This document shows, piece by piece, positions 13,301 through 22,544 of a stretch of DNA of 64,000 nt. The DNA lies in the NCBI GenBank assembly GCA_035578905.1, contig JAQJVL010000160.1, positions 1,401,560 to 1,465,559 on the forward strand, read 5' to 3'. Each line of letters starts with the position of its first letter. Position 1 is the stretch's first letter. The notes under the pieces were generated by a model. It was not told where the DNA came from. It saw only the letters and a list, made by a program, of their open reading frames with translations, and ran no database searches. The translations under genes were made by a program, and so were the position numbers. The stretch is from Stictocephala bisonia (taxonomy: Eukaryota; Arthropoda; Insecta; Hemiptera; Membracidae).

Positions 13301-16300
13301 ATATGATCTGCATTATAAGGTCAACTGCAACAATGACTCCATACACAAGTGAACTATATATCTAAAAGTCATTTTACAAATATAATGTATACAAAATTAA
13401 CAGTAAAGATGTGACATATATATGACATACGAGGGTCGTCCAGAAAGTAAAGAACGTTTTGGTATACAAAATTAAAAACGAAAGATAATAACACAGAACT
13501 TTATTTATATACTCACAGTAACCTAGCCTACTTCTCAGTGTAGTTGCCTTGGTTGTCAAGGCATTTATTGTACCAAGGAATCGGTTTTTCAATGCCGGTG
13601 TTATACTCTTCAGCCACCAAAGATCTGAGCCAGGATGTCATTTCTTCTTTCAGTTCTTCATCGTTTCCAAACTGCTTCCCACCCAAGAATGTTTTCAGTT
13701 TCGGGAACAGATGGTAATCTGAAGGCGCGAGGTCCAGACTATAGGGAGGGAGACCAAAAATTTCCCACTTTAGACCATTAAGTTCTTGCTGGGTTTGTAC
13801 CGATGCATCGGGCCGAGCAGTGTCATGGATCAAAAACACTTTTTTTGACAACATGCCACATCTTTTGTTCTGTATTGCAAGTCTGAGTCTTTGAAGGGTT
13901 TCGCAATAGGCTTCTGAATTTATCGTTTCTCCCCTTGGCAAAACTCAACATAGATTAAACCTTTGCGGTCCCAAAAAACAGTTGCTATCAATTTTCTTGT
14001 GTTCAGATTCAATTTTTCTTTTACGAGTTTTAAGGGCGGGTTTGAATTATGCCACCCCATGGATTGTCACTTTGTTTCTGGAGTTGTGTACGTAACCCAA
14101 GTTTCATCTCCAGTCACAATATGATCGAGAAATTGTTCACCATCACTATCATATCAGGTAAGAAGTTCAAGGGCTACTCCCATTCATTTAGTCTTGTGGA
14201 CTTCTGTGAGAAACTTTGGAACCCACCGAGCGGACATTGTTTTATACCCAAGACGCTCAGTTACAATTTCATGTAAGAGAGATCGAGAAACGTCTGGAAT
14301 AGCGTATTTTAAAGTGGTTAAAGTGATCCGCTGGTTTTCCTGAATTTTGTCGTCAACTTTTTTCTTCAATTCCTCAGTCACAAGTGATGGCCTCCCAATC
14401 CGTTCTTCATCGTGCACATTGGTTCTTCCTTGGTTGAACATAATGCACCATTTCCTCACTGAAGATTCGTTCATTACATTCTCACCATAAACAGTGTTTA
14501 TTTGCCTATAAATTTCGATAGGCCGAACATTTTGAGTATTCAAAAACCGAATGACACTGCGCACTTTGCATTTGGCAGGATTTTTAATGGGCGCTGCCAT
14601 TTTGAAAGTTTACAAAGTAAAGACGTGTGACCGCACAGGAACGAAACTCGGCTCACACTGACCGGACAGCCAGAGGTAACTAGCGTGTACGCAGTCACAG
14701 TGGTGGGAGATTGGCGCCGCACGTCATGCACAATCGTTCTTTACTTTCTGGACGACCCTCGTAGTATCTAAGAAGCTTCCAAAATATGGGGGTAAATAGC
14801 CAGGACGTGGATGATAGTATACACTTAAGTGATATATTGTAATAAGTAGATATGATAAAGATTTTTGAGATTTTGATACTTCACTAATCAAAATATGTGT
14901 TTTGTCTCAGAAGTAAGAAAATAAATCACACTGTCAGTTACTGTCAGAAAGTCTCTGAAACTAGTTAACAATAAAATGCAATATTAAATACACTAATTAA
15001 TAATAAAAAATTGCTTAAATGATCAATTATTGTTGATGAAACATAATTATTCAATGCATTGAAAATTATAAGGCAATATAATTTTCTCCTTAGTGCATGA
15101 TCATAGTTATAAACATCGCTTTAATTTCTTTTATAAAACAATGAAAATTCTTATAAGTTGTCAGTTCTAGTAACAGATAAAATCATTTTCCTCTGCTTGA
15201 AAACATTCTAAGAAACACTATCAGTACTGATGTATAAATAAGCCTAGGATTGCCTTTGGTCATTGATGTAGCTTGATTGAACATATACACGGTGTAATCA
15301 CTCATAAAGCCATGAGACTGATTTGCTTTTATTTTTATGTTTTTATTTTCAAAGACCAATCTCACAATCATATTTATTTGTTTCTTGAAAAAGATTGTTC
15401 ATAACAAAAATCAGATTCACTCTAAGCTGTTGTACTCTTGTTTACTGAAGAAAAAAACCCTTCAGCTTTCAAAACCCTTCCTTTCTTTTTTTTTTTAGGA
15501 CTACCAATTGTCTACAATTATTTTAAGTTATAAAATTTTTATCTAAAGTAGAGACTAAGTAATACAATTCAGCCAATGTATTTTATCAACCCACATAGAT
15601 TTAAATGGCAATATCCATGACAGTATACATTGATAAGAAAACTGCAAGTGATCAATAAAGAGATAAGGTTATTGAGTTATTTGCAAGATACAGAGCCAAG
15701 ACATAATTAGATTAGCAAGGCAGGCAGATTAGCAGATTGGTCCTGTCACTAATTTTGATGCAATGCCAATCCCTTGGCTAATGGGACGAAAATATATTTT
15801 AACTGTAGAAGTACTAGATCCACTCAAAATAGATCAAGATAAATGTTGCAAGAGAAGATCTGAATGACAAGTCTTATAGTGCTAGAGGCAAATTATTTTA
15901 AATTACAAAAATAATTTGAAAATAAAACTGGGCATTAATAAACACTTCTTAAAGTTACTTAATGCATTAGACACAAAATATTTTAAAACAATTTGAAAGT
16001 TGTTATCAATTTTTTTAATGGTACATGTTGAAGAAAATTTTCATAATACATTTTTCAGATTATTACCACTATCCATACACTTTTTTTTTTCGAAAAGATG
16101 TTTTTATTTAACTTAAAAGGAAGTTGAGAGATAGCAAAATAAATGTGGCTCAAAGTAAATTATTTTCTCATAATAATGTATAAACAAATAAGGCGTCGTA
16201 ATAAATGTGGCACAAAGTAAATTATTTTCTCATGATAATGTATAAACAAATAAGGCATCGTAATAAATGTGGCTCAAAGTAAATTATTTTCTCATGATAA

Positions 16301-18958
16301 TGTATAAAAAAAATAAGTCATCGTAATAAATGTGGCTCAAAGTAAATTATTTTCTCATGATAATGTATAAACAAATAAGGCATCGTAATAAATGTGGCTC
16401 AAAGTAAATTATTTTCTCATGATAATGTATAAATAAATAAGGCACCATAATAAATGTGGCTCAAAGTAAATTATTTTCTCATGATAATGTATAAACAAAT
16501 AAGGCATCGTAATAAATGTGGCTCAAAGTAAATTATTTTCTCATGATAATGTATAAACAAATAAGGCATCGTAATAAATGTGGCTCAAAGTAAATTATTT
16601 TCTCATGATGATGTTATAAACAAATAAGGCATCGTAATAATTAAATCCAATTTTAATTCAGTGTAATACCAATTTATCAATTAAGTTAACCCACTATTTA
16701 TTTGAAAATAATATTAGTTGTATTTTGTAAACATAGATTTGTTTGATTTAATTTTGATACATGACTTCATAAAACATATTCACCACATATAAGTACCATA
16801 TATAAACTAAACTGAATCATAGTTGTAATTCTTGTTATATACTTCAAATTTTATATTTGACGTTACAAATAATAAAGATATTTATATACCTTTCCACATA
16901 AAAATCTCTTTAAACATTAAAATCACATTTAAACAGTGGTCTAATTAATTTTGGTAGATACCACAAAAGTACTTTGTAAATTAACTTGTTATACCCATAG
17001 AATAAGTTTGATGCAGATCCGTCCACAGAGTCCCGCCCCACGGGCTCCTAAAGATCCCATGTTATTCAAATGGAGAATCTGAATTGTTTACAAAAAACAT
17101 ATGACTGTGTGGTTTAATGTAGTTTCACATGCCATAAGCAGATTGAAGTTCTCACAACAACAGTACTGTATATGTTTTGATTTATTGTAGTTCTACATTT
17201 CACCTTGAGAGTGTAGCACACACTACTTTTACTTGATCAGGTGATCTGTATTTGGTGTTAAACCTTTTTTCCTCGGTAATTAAAACATGTGGTGAAACGT
17301 GAAAATAAAAAATAAATAATTATTTGTTTTGCAGTTTACTTTTTATGACATGCCTCCTAAAAAATCTAATATTGGTAGAAGAAGCAAATGTGCTCGAATT
17401 CTTTCAGCTATTAGGTTCTAAATCAAACTCAATATTATGACCGGCGAAGCGGGCGGGTACAGCTAGTTACTTATAAATTTAAAGTAGCAGACTTTACAGT
17501 AAACTAATTTGACACAACTAAAATATTGTAAATCTATATCCGAACAAGTTAATCAATTCTTACATTCATACATATGAGACGCCGACACAACATTGTTGGT
17601 ATTTTAAGGCGAATATGAATGGTTATATGAGTATAGGATGAGTGTGGATGAGTGTAGTCTGGTTACTAACTGAGTTCAACTGTTCCTCAGAAAGGGCAAT
17701 TTATTAATAGCCCAACAGCCAGGGCAACTAAGGGACCTACAGCTATACGTGGAATCTGAACCACGTAGTGCTGGTCTGATTTTCAGCTAATTGACAAGCC
17801 TGATACTCAGTTATCCCCCCACACAACATCCGCACAATGATTACCACCCAACATCCCAGACTTCTCTAGTAGTGTCCACGCCGATAGCAACCATCAAGCG
17901 GACGCCATGCCGGTATTAAGAGGACCGAGCATCCAACCTATCGCCTACAATCTCCTAAACACTTTGTCCCCATGTAGCTGGGTTACAGCACTGCGTCACC
18001 AGTGCCAACAATTTCAATGCCATTGTTTGATTTTTTTTCAGAAGCAAAAACAAATTATATGGACGCTTTCCATATTAACTGAATCTACAAATTAGATCAT
18101 TCAACTGTAATGAATCATAATAATGTTTGGGTCTCGTTCAACATAGTAAAATGTTGAACGAGACCCAAAAACATTTCTGATTTTTTTGTTAAAAACTTGT
18201 TTAGCATTTATTTGTGATTTGGGGAGGGGTATTCTCAATGTCCACATCCTGTGAAAGGTCTATTCATTTCCTTAATCGGCTATGGCTACACTATTGTCCA
18301 GTAGCAAACATATTAATACAATTAAAGGCTCCTGTTTTCATTTTGTTACTAGCCATTTAGTTTGCAACACATTATTACCAACTTCTTTCACTAAAAGTCC
18401 AAACATTAGGAATATTGTTACTTAACAATTCCTATGCAGGCTACATTGATCAATGTAGTGCTGCTATGCCTGGCGGTCCATACATGGAACGATGCACCGT
18501 CCGCCATTGAAATATATTTATTCAGGGTGAGGCTAGCCATTGCCTGGGAACATTGTGTTGCTTGTCACTTGTTGTGCCAGTCTTGGTTTACGTTTTGGTG
18601 AATTTCGTTTTTTGGATACCGCTATATATGTGTGAGGGTTGTCTGTATTATATGATAGTGTTTCGTATTCAGCCTGGAGGTTACGCAAATATGTTCTCTT
18701 TCAGCATTGAACGTGTTAATACAAAGCAAAACTGTCAACTGGTAAGTGAAGTTTTTGATTAAAATAAAAAAACACTTTAGCAAGCTTGATTTTGTACACT
18801 GAATTAATAGTTTAGTAAAAGGAGAAAAAATTTGAAAACAAATAAAAAAGCAAAACAACTAGTACCTTTAGGAGATCCAGAGGGTGAGTACAACATGCTG
18901 CCCCAGCGGATGCTAATCCTCCAAAGTACCACTTGGACACTTTCTTCTCGTCTGACAT
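1117..18958 (-). CDS. SLC25A10: Mitochondrial dicarboxylate carrier, four of its exons (3' part off the left edge)
   Basis: Member of the mitochondrial solute carrier family (SLC25). It exchanges malate or succinate for phosphate across the inner mitochondrial membrane. I joined four minus-strand exons: 18866-18958, 9408-9563, 2766-2932 and 1117-1324. All junctions have AG acceptors and GT donors and keep one frame for 208 residues; SLC25A10 proteins are about 285 long, so roughly the last 80 residues, with the third carrier signature, lie left of base 1. Visible are the first two carrier repeats: signature PLDLLKVHLQTQQ across the first intron, and PADLVNVRMQ in the third exon. The order and wording match dicarboxylate carriers more closely than other SLC25 members. 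The first intron is about 9.3 kb and the second about 6.5 kb, both filled with transposons. No stop or frameshift is seen, so the gene looks functional. Confidence 0.93.
2035..2610. repeat. Helitron-like / dispersed repeat segment in SLC25A10 intron 3
   Basis: Contains text typical of a common arthropod repeat: an ATCCCTGCACGCTTCGTGTG block at about 2050, then 'AAAAATCCTTTCTTAGTG' at about 2469, followed by 'GTGATGAGTGAGTTGGTCAG' with GTCAG repeats near 2565. A diverged second copy of the latter half is at about 60890-61085. The class is inferred from resemblance to Helitron-associated sequences; no helicase coding is present. Confidence 0.4.
2766..2932 (-). CDS. SLC25A10: SLC25A10 coding exon 3
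   Basis: 55 codons plus two bases, from VAKQSIAPHGE to PPESRR, splitting an Asn codon (AA|T) across the next intron. It carries the second carrier signature GTPADLVNVRMQND. The acceptor is CCTCAG and the donor GTTAGT. Confidence 0.93.
3750..5925 (+). mobile_element. 5'-truncated non-LTR retrotransposon (Jockey/CR1-like LINE)
   Basis: Contains a long reverse transcriptase reading frame (see the CDS) and ends in a TTTA microsatellite tail at 5904-5923, the usual LINE 3' end. The endonuclease and ORF1 are absent, so this is a dead-on-arrival 5' truncation. It lies in SLC25A10 intron 2 in the opposite orientation to the gene. Exact left end and target-site duplication not resolved. Confidence 0.85.
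3926..5716 (+). CDS. LINE reverse transcriptase, C-terminal 596 codons
   Basis: Reverse transcriptase that would copy LINE RNA at the target site. Fingers motif NYRPISILLVFSKIYERI (near 4402) and EQFGFRKERST come first; palm motif A is FLDLSKAFDCVHHETLL (near 4613), motif B is GVPQGSVLGPLLFLIY (near 4788), and the catalytic motif is QYADDTT (near 4879). A basic C-terminal segment (VFKLQKKAVRII) follows, as in Jockey/CR1 LINEs. The frame opens with TTG at 3926, but the same frame continues upstream to about 3770 (NFRTFFRRYRRIYRKVIQAA) across one in-frame TAA at 3918-3920. So the true protein is longer and is broken by that stop. The rest is intact, suggesting a fairly young copy. Confidence 0.85.
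   Translation: MSNSENFSKTAWKIINSSAQQSKLFNKSKPIETKIGEEIVQDKLIVAKEFNKYFTTVALPDTMYNKPQFINYISEPVASMALTPVCEKEMASAIQRLRPKKTCDANGLSVWLLKQCCQHLLKPLTKLINFSFESGRFPSLLKTAKVIPIYKKDDPLLKSNYRPISILLVFSKIYERIFYDRLSSFIKSHNLLNLEQFGFRKERSTIDAINKLLDTVVDGLEGKEQVLSIFLDLSKAFDCVHHETLLHLLEKSGVRGLPHSWLTSYLKDRNQCVQISNVTSNKNRMLHGVPQGSVLGPLLFLIYVCRLNTVIQNGELIQYADDTTLCIKGKTSKELEITAFIELSSCIQHFSELNLKSNQTKSNVISFCLRQQELHSQPHVFLDDTLLEVVNSKKFLGMFLDRELTWDDHIDHVCGRVASGIYALHNLAKFCVPNVLIMAYYGMVHSHLAYGVRLWGGCAKSKMERVFKLQKKAVRIIAKLNHRESCRNSFRELKLLTLPCLYMYEVILYCRSRSSLIRGRNVHQYFTRGRDNLRTQQHRLALSDHMPHQVGVRLINKLPEGFPINNQTQFKTRLRHLLVSKAFYSVDEFMMSRWED
5926..6980. other. Intron, nothing recognised
   Basis: SLC25A10 intron 2. AT-rich with no open frame, repeat tail or splice-bounded coding that I can support. 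Confidence 0.4.
6982..7218 (-). repeat. SINE family A, minus orientation
   Basis: Reverse complement of the element at 63520-63800. The 3' end is here on the left (ATTCATTCATAAGACGCCGATCG), followed by the shared blocks TGAGTGTAGATGAGCGAATG, CCGACTATTCCTTAGAAGG, TTAATTAATAGCCCAATGAC and GGTTATCAGCTGATCC. It stops near GGGATCGAACTGAA, which is the B-box-like promoter part. Confidence 0.7.
7219..9407. other. Intron, nothing firm
   Basis: SLC25A10 intron 2 continued. A stretch at about 7545-7915 keeps short coding-like runs in shifting frames (for example KIMCRDKYKNRIYKWDS) and could be an old transposon relic, but I cannot name it. Confidence 0.35.
9408..9563 (-). CDS. SLC25A10: SLC25A10 coding exon 2
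   Basis: 52 codons from VHLQTQQEGKIS to STTRFGIYE, in phase 0 at both ends. The acceptor is TTAAAAG just before GTT and the donor is GTCAGT. It holds the matrix helix and second membrane helix of the first carrier repeat (ALYSGLSASLCRQLSYSTTR). Confidence 0.93.
9829..9905 (-). repeat. LINE 3' tail remnant, minus orientation
   Basis: On the minus strand this reads TTTGATTTTGATTTGATT after an AT-rich 3' region, like the tail of the LINE ending at 46411. Only the tail survives here. Confidence 0.4.
9935..10605. repeat. Inverted repeat (fold-back) with a SINE in the middle
   Basis: Arms of roughly 85-95 bp at about 9935-10017 and 10509-10600 are reverse complements with some mismatches; shared text includes CTTGGCGAGTCA / TGACTCGCCAA and AAGGCGCTGATTTCCATTG / CAATGTAAATCAGCGCCTT. 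SINE family B (about 10020-10480) fills the space between. Either a fold-back element was entered by a SINE, or the SINE is flanked by an inverted duplication. Confidence 0.6.
10020..10485 (-). repeat. SINE family B, minus orientation
   Basis: About 460 bp. Tail is ATTATTATTTATCTCTAAGACGCCGATCG on the left. Head on the right (minus) reads GCACTGGTGGCGCAGTGCTG, resembling a tRNA A-box region. A second near-complete copy is at 17570-18020, and partial copies are at 46560-46700 and 62560-62890. Confidence 0.7.
10606..11583. other. Intron, nothing recognised
   Basis: SLC25A10 intron 1. A 70-codon open frame at 10723-10935 has no similarity or splice context, so I do not call it. Confidence 0.4.
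11588..12516. mobile_element. TTAA-flanked non-autonomous element (piggyBac-type MITE)
   Basis: Bounded by TTAA at 11584-11587 and 12517-12520. Terminal inverted repeats begin CCCTTTCCCC on the left and CCCTTTCGCC on the right (read inward). TTAA duplication with CCC ends is the hallmark of the piggyBac superfamily. About 929 bp with no transposase coding visible. Confidence 0.6.
12521..13427. other. Intron, nothing recognised
   Basis: SLC25A10 intron 1. AT-rich with no supported feature. Confidence 0.4.
13430..14761 (-). mobile_element. mariner transposon, complete ends, decayed transposase
   Basis: 1,332-bp element flanked by TA on both sides (13428-13429 and 14762-14763). Perfect 27-bp terminal inverted repeats lie at 13430-13456 and 14735-14761, beginning CGAGGGTCGTCCAGAAAG. 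The size, TA target and transposase all fit a mariner. It lies in SLC25A10 intron 1. Confidence 0.95.
13528..14600 (-). pseudogene. mariner transposase, broken
   Basis: DNA-cutting transposase of the mariner family. The N-terminal half (14600-14187) is open: paired helix-turn-helix DNA-binding domain, with VRKWCIMFNQGRTNVHDEER and GRPSLVTEE. After EVHKTK comes a stop and then a frameshift. The middle (about 14140-13942) has VTGDETWVTY with the first catalytic Asp, but stops at the KRQSMxWH position and after FNLC. The last part (13941-13528) has PRGETINSEAYCETL, LIHDTARPDA (second Asp; the usual HDNARPH is changed) and YSLDLAPSDYHLFP (third Asp). It cannot make active protein. Confidence 0.92.
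14764..16135. other. Intron, nothing recognised
   Basis: SLC25A10 intron 1, AT-rich, with short homopolymer runs at about 15488 and 16080. No supported coding or repeat structure. Confidence 0.4.
16136..16640. repeat. 62-bp tandem repeat, eight copies
   Basis: Head-to-tail copies begin at about 16136, 16199, 16261, 16324, 16386, 16448, 16510 and 16572, with a partial copy at 16634. The unit reads TAATAAATGTGGCTCAAAG... to ...AATAAGGCATCG. Copies differ by single bases or small indels, so the array is young. No coding frame persists through it. Confidence 0.95.
16641..17339. other. Intron, possible start of a Helitron-like element
   Basis: AT-rich, with a less AT-rich block (GTCCCGCCCCACGGGCTCC near 17029) that may belong to the same element as the Helitron-like end to the right. 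No clear boundary. Confidence 0.3.
17340..17467 (+). mobile_element. Helitron-like 3' end fragment
   Basis: Ends in GGCGAAGCGGGCGGGTACAG followed by CTAGT, matching the common arthropod Helitron 3' terminus (hairpin plus CTAG, inserting before T). Just upstream, 17349-17420 encodes MPPKKSNIGRRSKCARILSA, like the start of Helitron-associated proteins. The helicase part is missing. Confidence 0.5.
17570..18025 (-). repeat. SINE family B, minus orientation
   Basis: Second long copy of the element at 10020-10485. Shared blocks include GGGACCTACAGCTATACGTG, GACTTCTCTAGTAGTGTC, ACACTTTGTCCCCATGTAGC and ACAGCACTGCGTCACCAGTG. The open frame at 17907-18095 falls inside it and is not a gene. Confidence 0.7.
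18126..18169. repeat. Perfect 19-bp hairpin
   Basis: TTTGGGTCTCGTTCAACAT at 18126-18144 and its exact reverse complement at 18151-18169, with a 6-base loop. Outside the arms the pairing continues with a small gap (ATG / CAT). No coding nearby. Confidence 0.9.
18170..18865. other. Intron next to SLC25A10 exon 1, nothing firm
   Basis: A plus-strand open stretch at 18553-18762 is followed internally by a GTAAGT donor at 18741, but it has no similarity and lies antisense within the SLC25A10 intron, so I do not call a gene. Confidence 0.35.
18866..18958 (-). CDS. SLC25A10: SLC25A10 coding exon 1 (start codon)
   Basis: 31 codons beginning MSDEKKVSKWYFGGLASAGA and ending in the PLDLLK carrier signature, followed by donor GTACTA. 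The ATG at 18958-18956 is chosen because the MSDEKK...WYFGG start is the usual N-terminus of this carrier. The sequence just upstream (18959-19020 read on minus) is less AT-rich than its surroundings and is presumably 5' UTR; a weak AG acceptor near 18990 means an upstream non-coding exon is possible. Confidence 0.93.
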
Positions 18959-19020
18959 CCTCCTCCCCTGTGGCTCCGCTCCCTCTTCTGTACATTACAG
19001 TATGTTATTGCTGTTAATAA
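18959..19020 (-). promoter_or_regulatory. SLC25A10: Presumed 5' UTR / promoter-proximal region of SLC25A10
   Basis: Immediately upstream of the start codon on the minus strand; clearly less AT-rich than flanks (GAGGGAGCGGAGCCACAGGG). No TATA or initiator can be assigned confidently. Confidence 0.35.
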
Positions 19021-21285
19021 CAATAATATTTAATTAAATAGAAACTGTCAAAATAATGGGAAACTTCTAACTAGAACATACAACTGGTATAAATTTATTA
19101 CGTTTTTGTTGACATGTATATGTTCTAGTGATAAAATTTTATTCGAATATGTATGATGAAATCTGGCAGGAGTCATACCTAGCTTAAAACAAGCACACCG
19201 AAAAATGTTGGCCCACTATACACTTTTTTATAATTTTAAATATGTCTATTTTGTATAAGCTACTTATTAGATAACAAAGTTAAAATTCAATATACAGTAG
19301 TTGTACAATATGAGAATTTTTATGAGAAATCATGTAATGAACATTGTGAATGTACATAACTAAAATGATTAAAAAAGTAAAAAAAGAGATTACAGTAACA
19401 AACAAAACACAAAAATAGAAAATTATAGTAGTCCATTAATAGCCCTCTATATGATTAACATTGCCTAACAAACACAGGTTTACACAATAACTTGCTGATA
19501 GAAAAGCTATAAAAACACATAAATCGGCTCTTTTACTACATTTACTGAGTTTCAAATATGATACGCTTGGTCCATGATACTTTGTGCATGTCTCACAGAC
19601 CATCGTCTAACATCAGTGATTTTAAACTGATTTAAATCAATATAAAATTACTGTATTTACCTACGTATATAAAAGTAATGTATCATTAGGCCCTTCTATA
19701 AATGTTATAAAGATTACAATATGACCAAGTAATTCATTTTACGACCTATAGAAACTCATACACGTAAATTGGTATTGACCCACCCACACACGTACAGTGG
19801 TATTGAACACCTGCTCAAAGGAATGAGGACTCTATACTCATACAACGAATCTTTGTTATCAGATCCTGTTGGTTTTGATAAATTGTTATTGCATTAAAAT
19901 ATTGCTTTCTATTACCATTAAGGCTGTTTGGTCAAAAATTTTATATCAGCTATTAAACGCCTCCCAAGTAGTTCTTTCATTAAAATTATGTTTATAGTTA
20001 TAAATACATTACCTCAAAGATGCAAATTTGGGGTTCTTGGTACATGCAGAATTGAGAAACTATTTTCTGGGCTATGCCCAAATTAAAAAACAGACCCTCA
20101 CAGGACTGGTCTTTTTCGTCAGTTATTTTAAATTACGTAATTTTACTACAAATTAGCAAATTTGATTTTAAATAATTAATACTGTGTATTTGTTTTTATT
20201 TTATTACAAGGAGAAATACAATTTCATGTTTGGCATCTTATGCTTTTTAATATCACATAATTTACAACATTGATTTACTTTATATACTCAATTTGTGGTT
20301 GTACTTTCACCCGCATGTTATATTACAATCTAATTGCTGCGTACAGCGACACACAGCACCCGCACCCACAGGATCAAACTTTGGAGGCTATTTATTGAAT
20401 AAAACTTTGCATTTAGGGCTTTAAAGATGATAACAAATGTAGTAGAAGAGATCTTCTGAAAAGAATGGTGTTGGTTTGAAAGCTGTAGCATAATCCAATC
20501 CAGAGATAATCAATTATCGCTAATATCTGCAAAGCCAAAAATCACCGGATTCTTGTGAACAAAAATGGCTGCCACGCATAAACAGTGAAAGATTAAATTC
20601 CTTAAAAATCATTTTTGAACCTCTTATGAGTATAGTAAAAACATATAAACAAATGGAAATATTTAAAATGGTCAAGCAACGAATTTAATAATTTTTATTT
20701 TATCACTTCATATGGATTGAACCGTTTATAGCCTGACTTAACCTTTTTACTGTTTTTTTGTTTTTCTACTACAGTAATTTAAGAGTTTTCCTATTTATGT
20801 GATCATTGACTAGTTTTTTTTTTTTTTTTTACTTTAAGTTAGTTGTTTTTATTCGTTACTGTGACAATTATTACTAACTAATAAATGATGCATTTCAGAT
20901 TACCTTTTATTATTATTTATAAATTTATAACAAATTTTGTAAATTAATGTGCTGATTTCCAGAGTAGGCTTTGCAAAGACATAATAGTTTGTGTTTTTTA
21001 ATAAATAATAGGTTTTAGTTCATATAAAAGTGAAAACGACCTTTCTGGTTGACTGTAATTATAAATCTAGACAAACATGAAAAGTTGGCTTTTATAAATT
21101 TCTTGTTTAGCAGATTTTTTGTTTAATACTTATAAGTAGTAGAGTATGTATAACATTTTTGGCTATACATATGCCATGGAGGCAATATTCAGTATAATCA
21201 CTAAACTTATTTAATAATAACTAAGTAATAAAAAACAGTTCATAACCTTGAAGAGATCACATGCAACAACATTATACATTTTACA
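19021..21285. other. Intergenic, one stray minisatellite unit
   Basis: AT-rich. A single unit of the G/C-rich minisatellite lies at about 19770-19815 (GACCCACCCACACACGTACAGTGGTATTG). A poly-T run is near 20815. No gene seen. Confidence 0.5.
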
Positions 21286-22425
21286 GAGGTATCGACCTAC
21301 CCGCCGACCTACATGTACAGTGGTATTATATTCCTCAATGGTTCCTATTCCTATTCCCCATAGACTATTTATCTGAGTGGGAGACATACGTGCAGAGTAA
21401 GGGGTACAGTGGTATTTACGCACCCACCCACCCATACACGTACAGTGGTACTTTACTGTATTTGTGAGCTTCACTCTGATATGCCACATGATGTGAAGCT
21501 GACTACATACCCACCCGCCCGTACTATAAATACAACTCAATATTTGTAGTACACCTACAATGGTACTAACCCACCCGCCCACCCATACACGTACAATGGT
21601 ACTAACCCACCCGCCCACCCATACACGTACAATGGTACTAATAATACTGACCCACCCGCCCAACAATACACGCACTGTGATGCTGACCCACCCGCCCACC
21701 CATACACGTACAGTGGTATTGACCCACCCATACATACACGTACAGTGGTATTGACCCACCAGCCCACCCGTACACGTACAGTGTACTTTGTGTATGGGTG
21801 GGCCACTTGAATGCGTATTGACCCACCCGCCCATCCACACACAAACATTGGTATTAACCCACCCACCCGCGCACAAACACACATTGGTATTGACCCACCC
21901 GCCCGCCCATACACCTGCAGTGGTATTGATCCACCCACCCTCCTAGACACGTACAGTAGTATTAACCCACCCACCCATACACGTACAGTGGTATTGACCC
22001 ACCTACCCACCCATACACGTACAGTGGTATTGACCCACCCACCCACACATACACGTACATTGGTATTAACGTAGTTATGCATTCATAAAGTGAATGTATG
22101 GGTGGGCCGGTGGGTTAATGGGGTAAATGAGGTAGCAATGTAATTAAAATCAATTAAGTATTTTTATAATATCTTGTATCTGTACAACTGAAGATGGTAT
22201 TTCAAGACCGAAATCGATTTTAAGATAATATATACCATGTACCAGTATGTAGGCGTAATTGTGGTTCAATACCACTGTAAGTGTATGGGTGGGCGGGTGG
22301 GTCAAAACCACTGTATGTGTATGGGTGGTCGGGTGGGTCAATACCACTGTATGTGTATGGGTGGTCGGGTGGGTCAATACCACTGTATGTATATGGGTGG
22401 GCGGGTGGGTACTGTAGGAGGCTCT
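21286..22425. repeat. ~36-bp minisatellite in two inverted blocks, G-quadruplex-forming core
   Basis: The left block (21286-22075) repeats TGACCCACCCGCCCACCCAT plus ACACGTACAGTGGTAT about every 36 bp (32-36). The right block (about 22096-22410) repeats the reverse complement. They are separated by about 20 bp around 22080, and the right block is interrupted by unrelated AT-rich sequence at about 22125-22265. The core is CCCACCCGCCCACCC on the left (exact at 21570-21584, 21606-21620, 21687-21701) and GGGTGGGCGGGTGGG on the right (22287-22301, 22395-22409), so the G-rich strand switches between blocks. Because the unit is a multiple of 3 and lacks stops, several false open frames arise on both strands. 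Confidence 0.93.
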
Positions 22426-22544
22426 TCCACAAAAAGCGGGAGTCACCTGCAATTCACCTTGAAATCCCTCTCTCATTCAACAAACTTAAAAACTCCTGCA
22501 TTTTGATGCACAAGCCACGGCTGGCACCAGGGAATTTTCACGCC

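Noticed and set aside
16136..16640. Regular repeats resembling a CRISPR array
   Set aside because: The repeats are contiguous 62-bp units without unique spacers, in a eukaryotic intron.
17907..18095. 62-codon open frame
   Set aside because: Falls within SINE family B.
18553..18762. Plus-strand open frame followed by a GTAAGT donor
   Set aside because: No similarity, no partner exon found, antisense inside the SLC25A10 intron.
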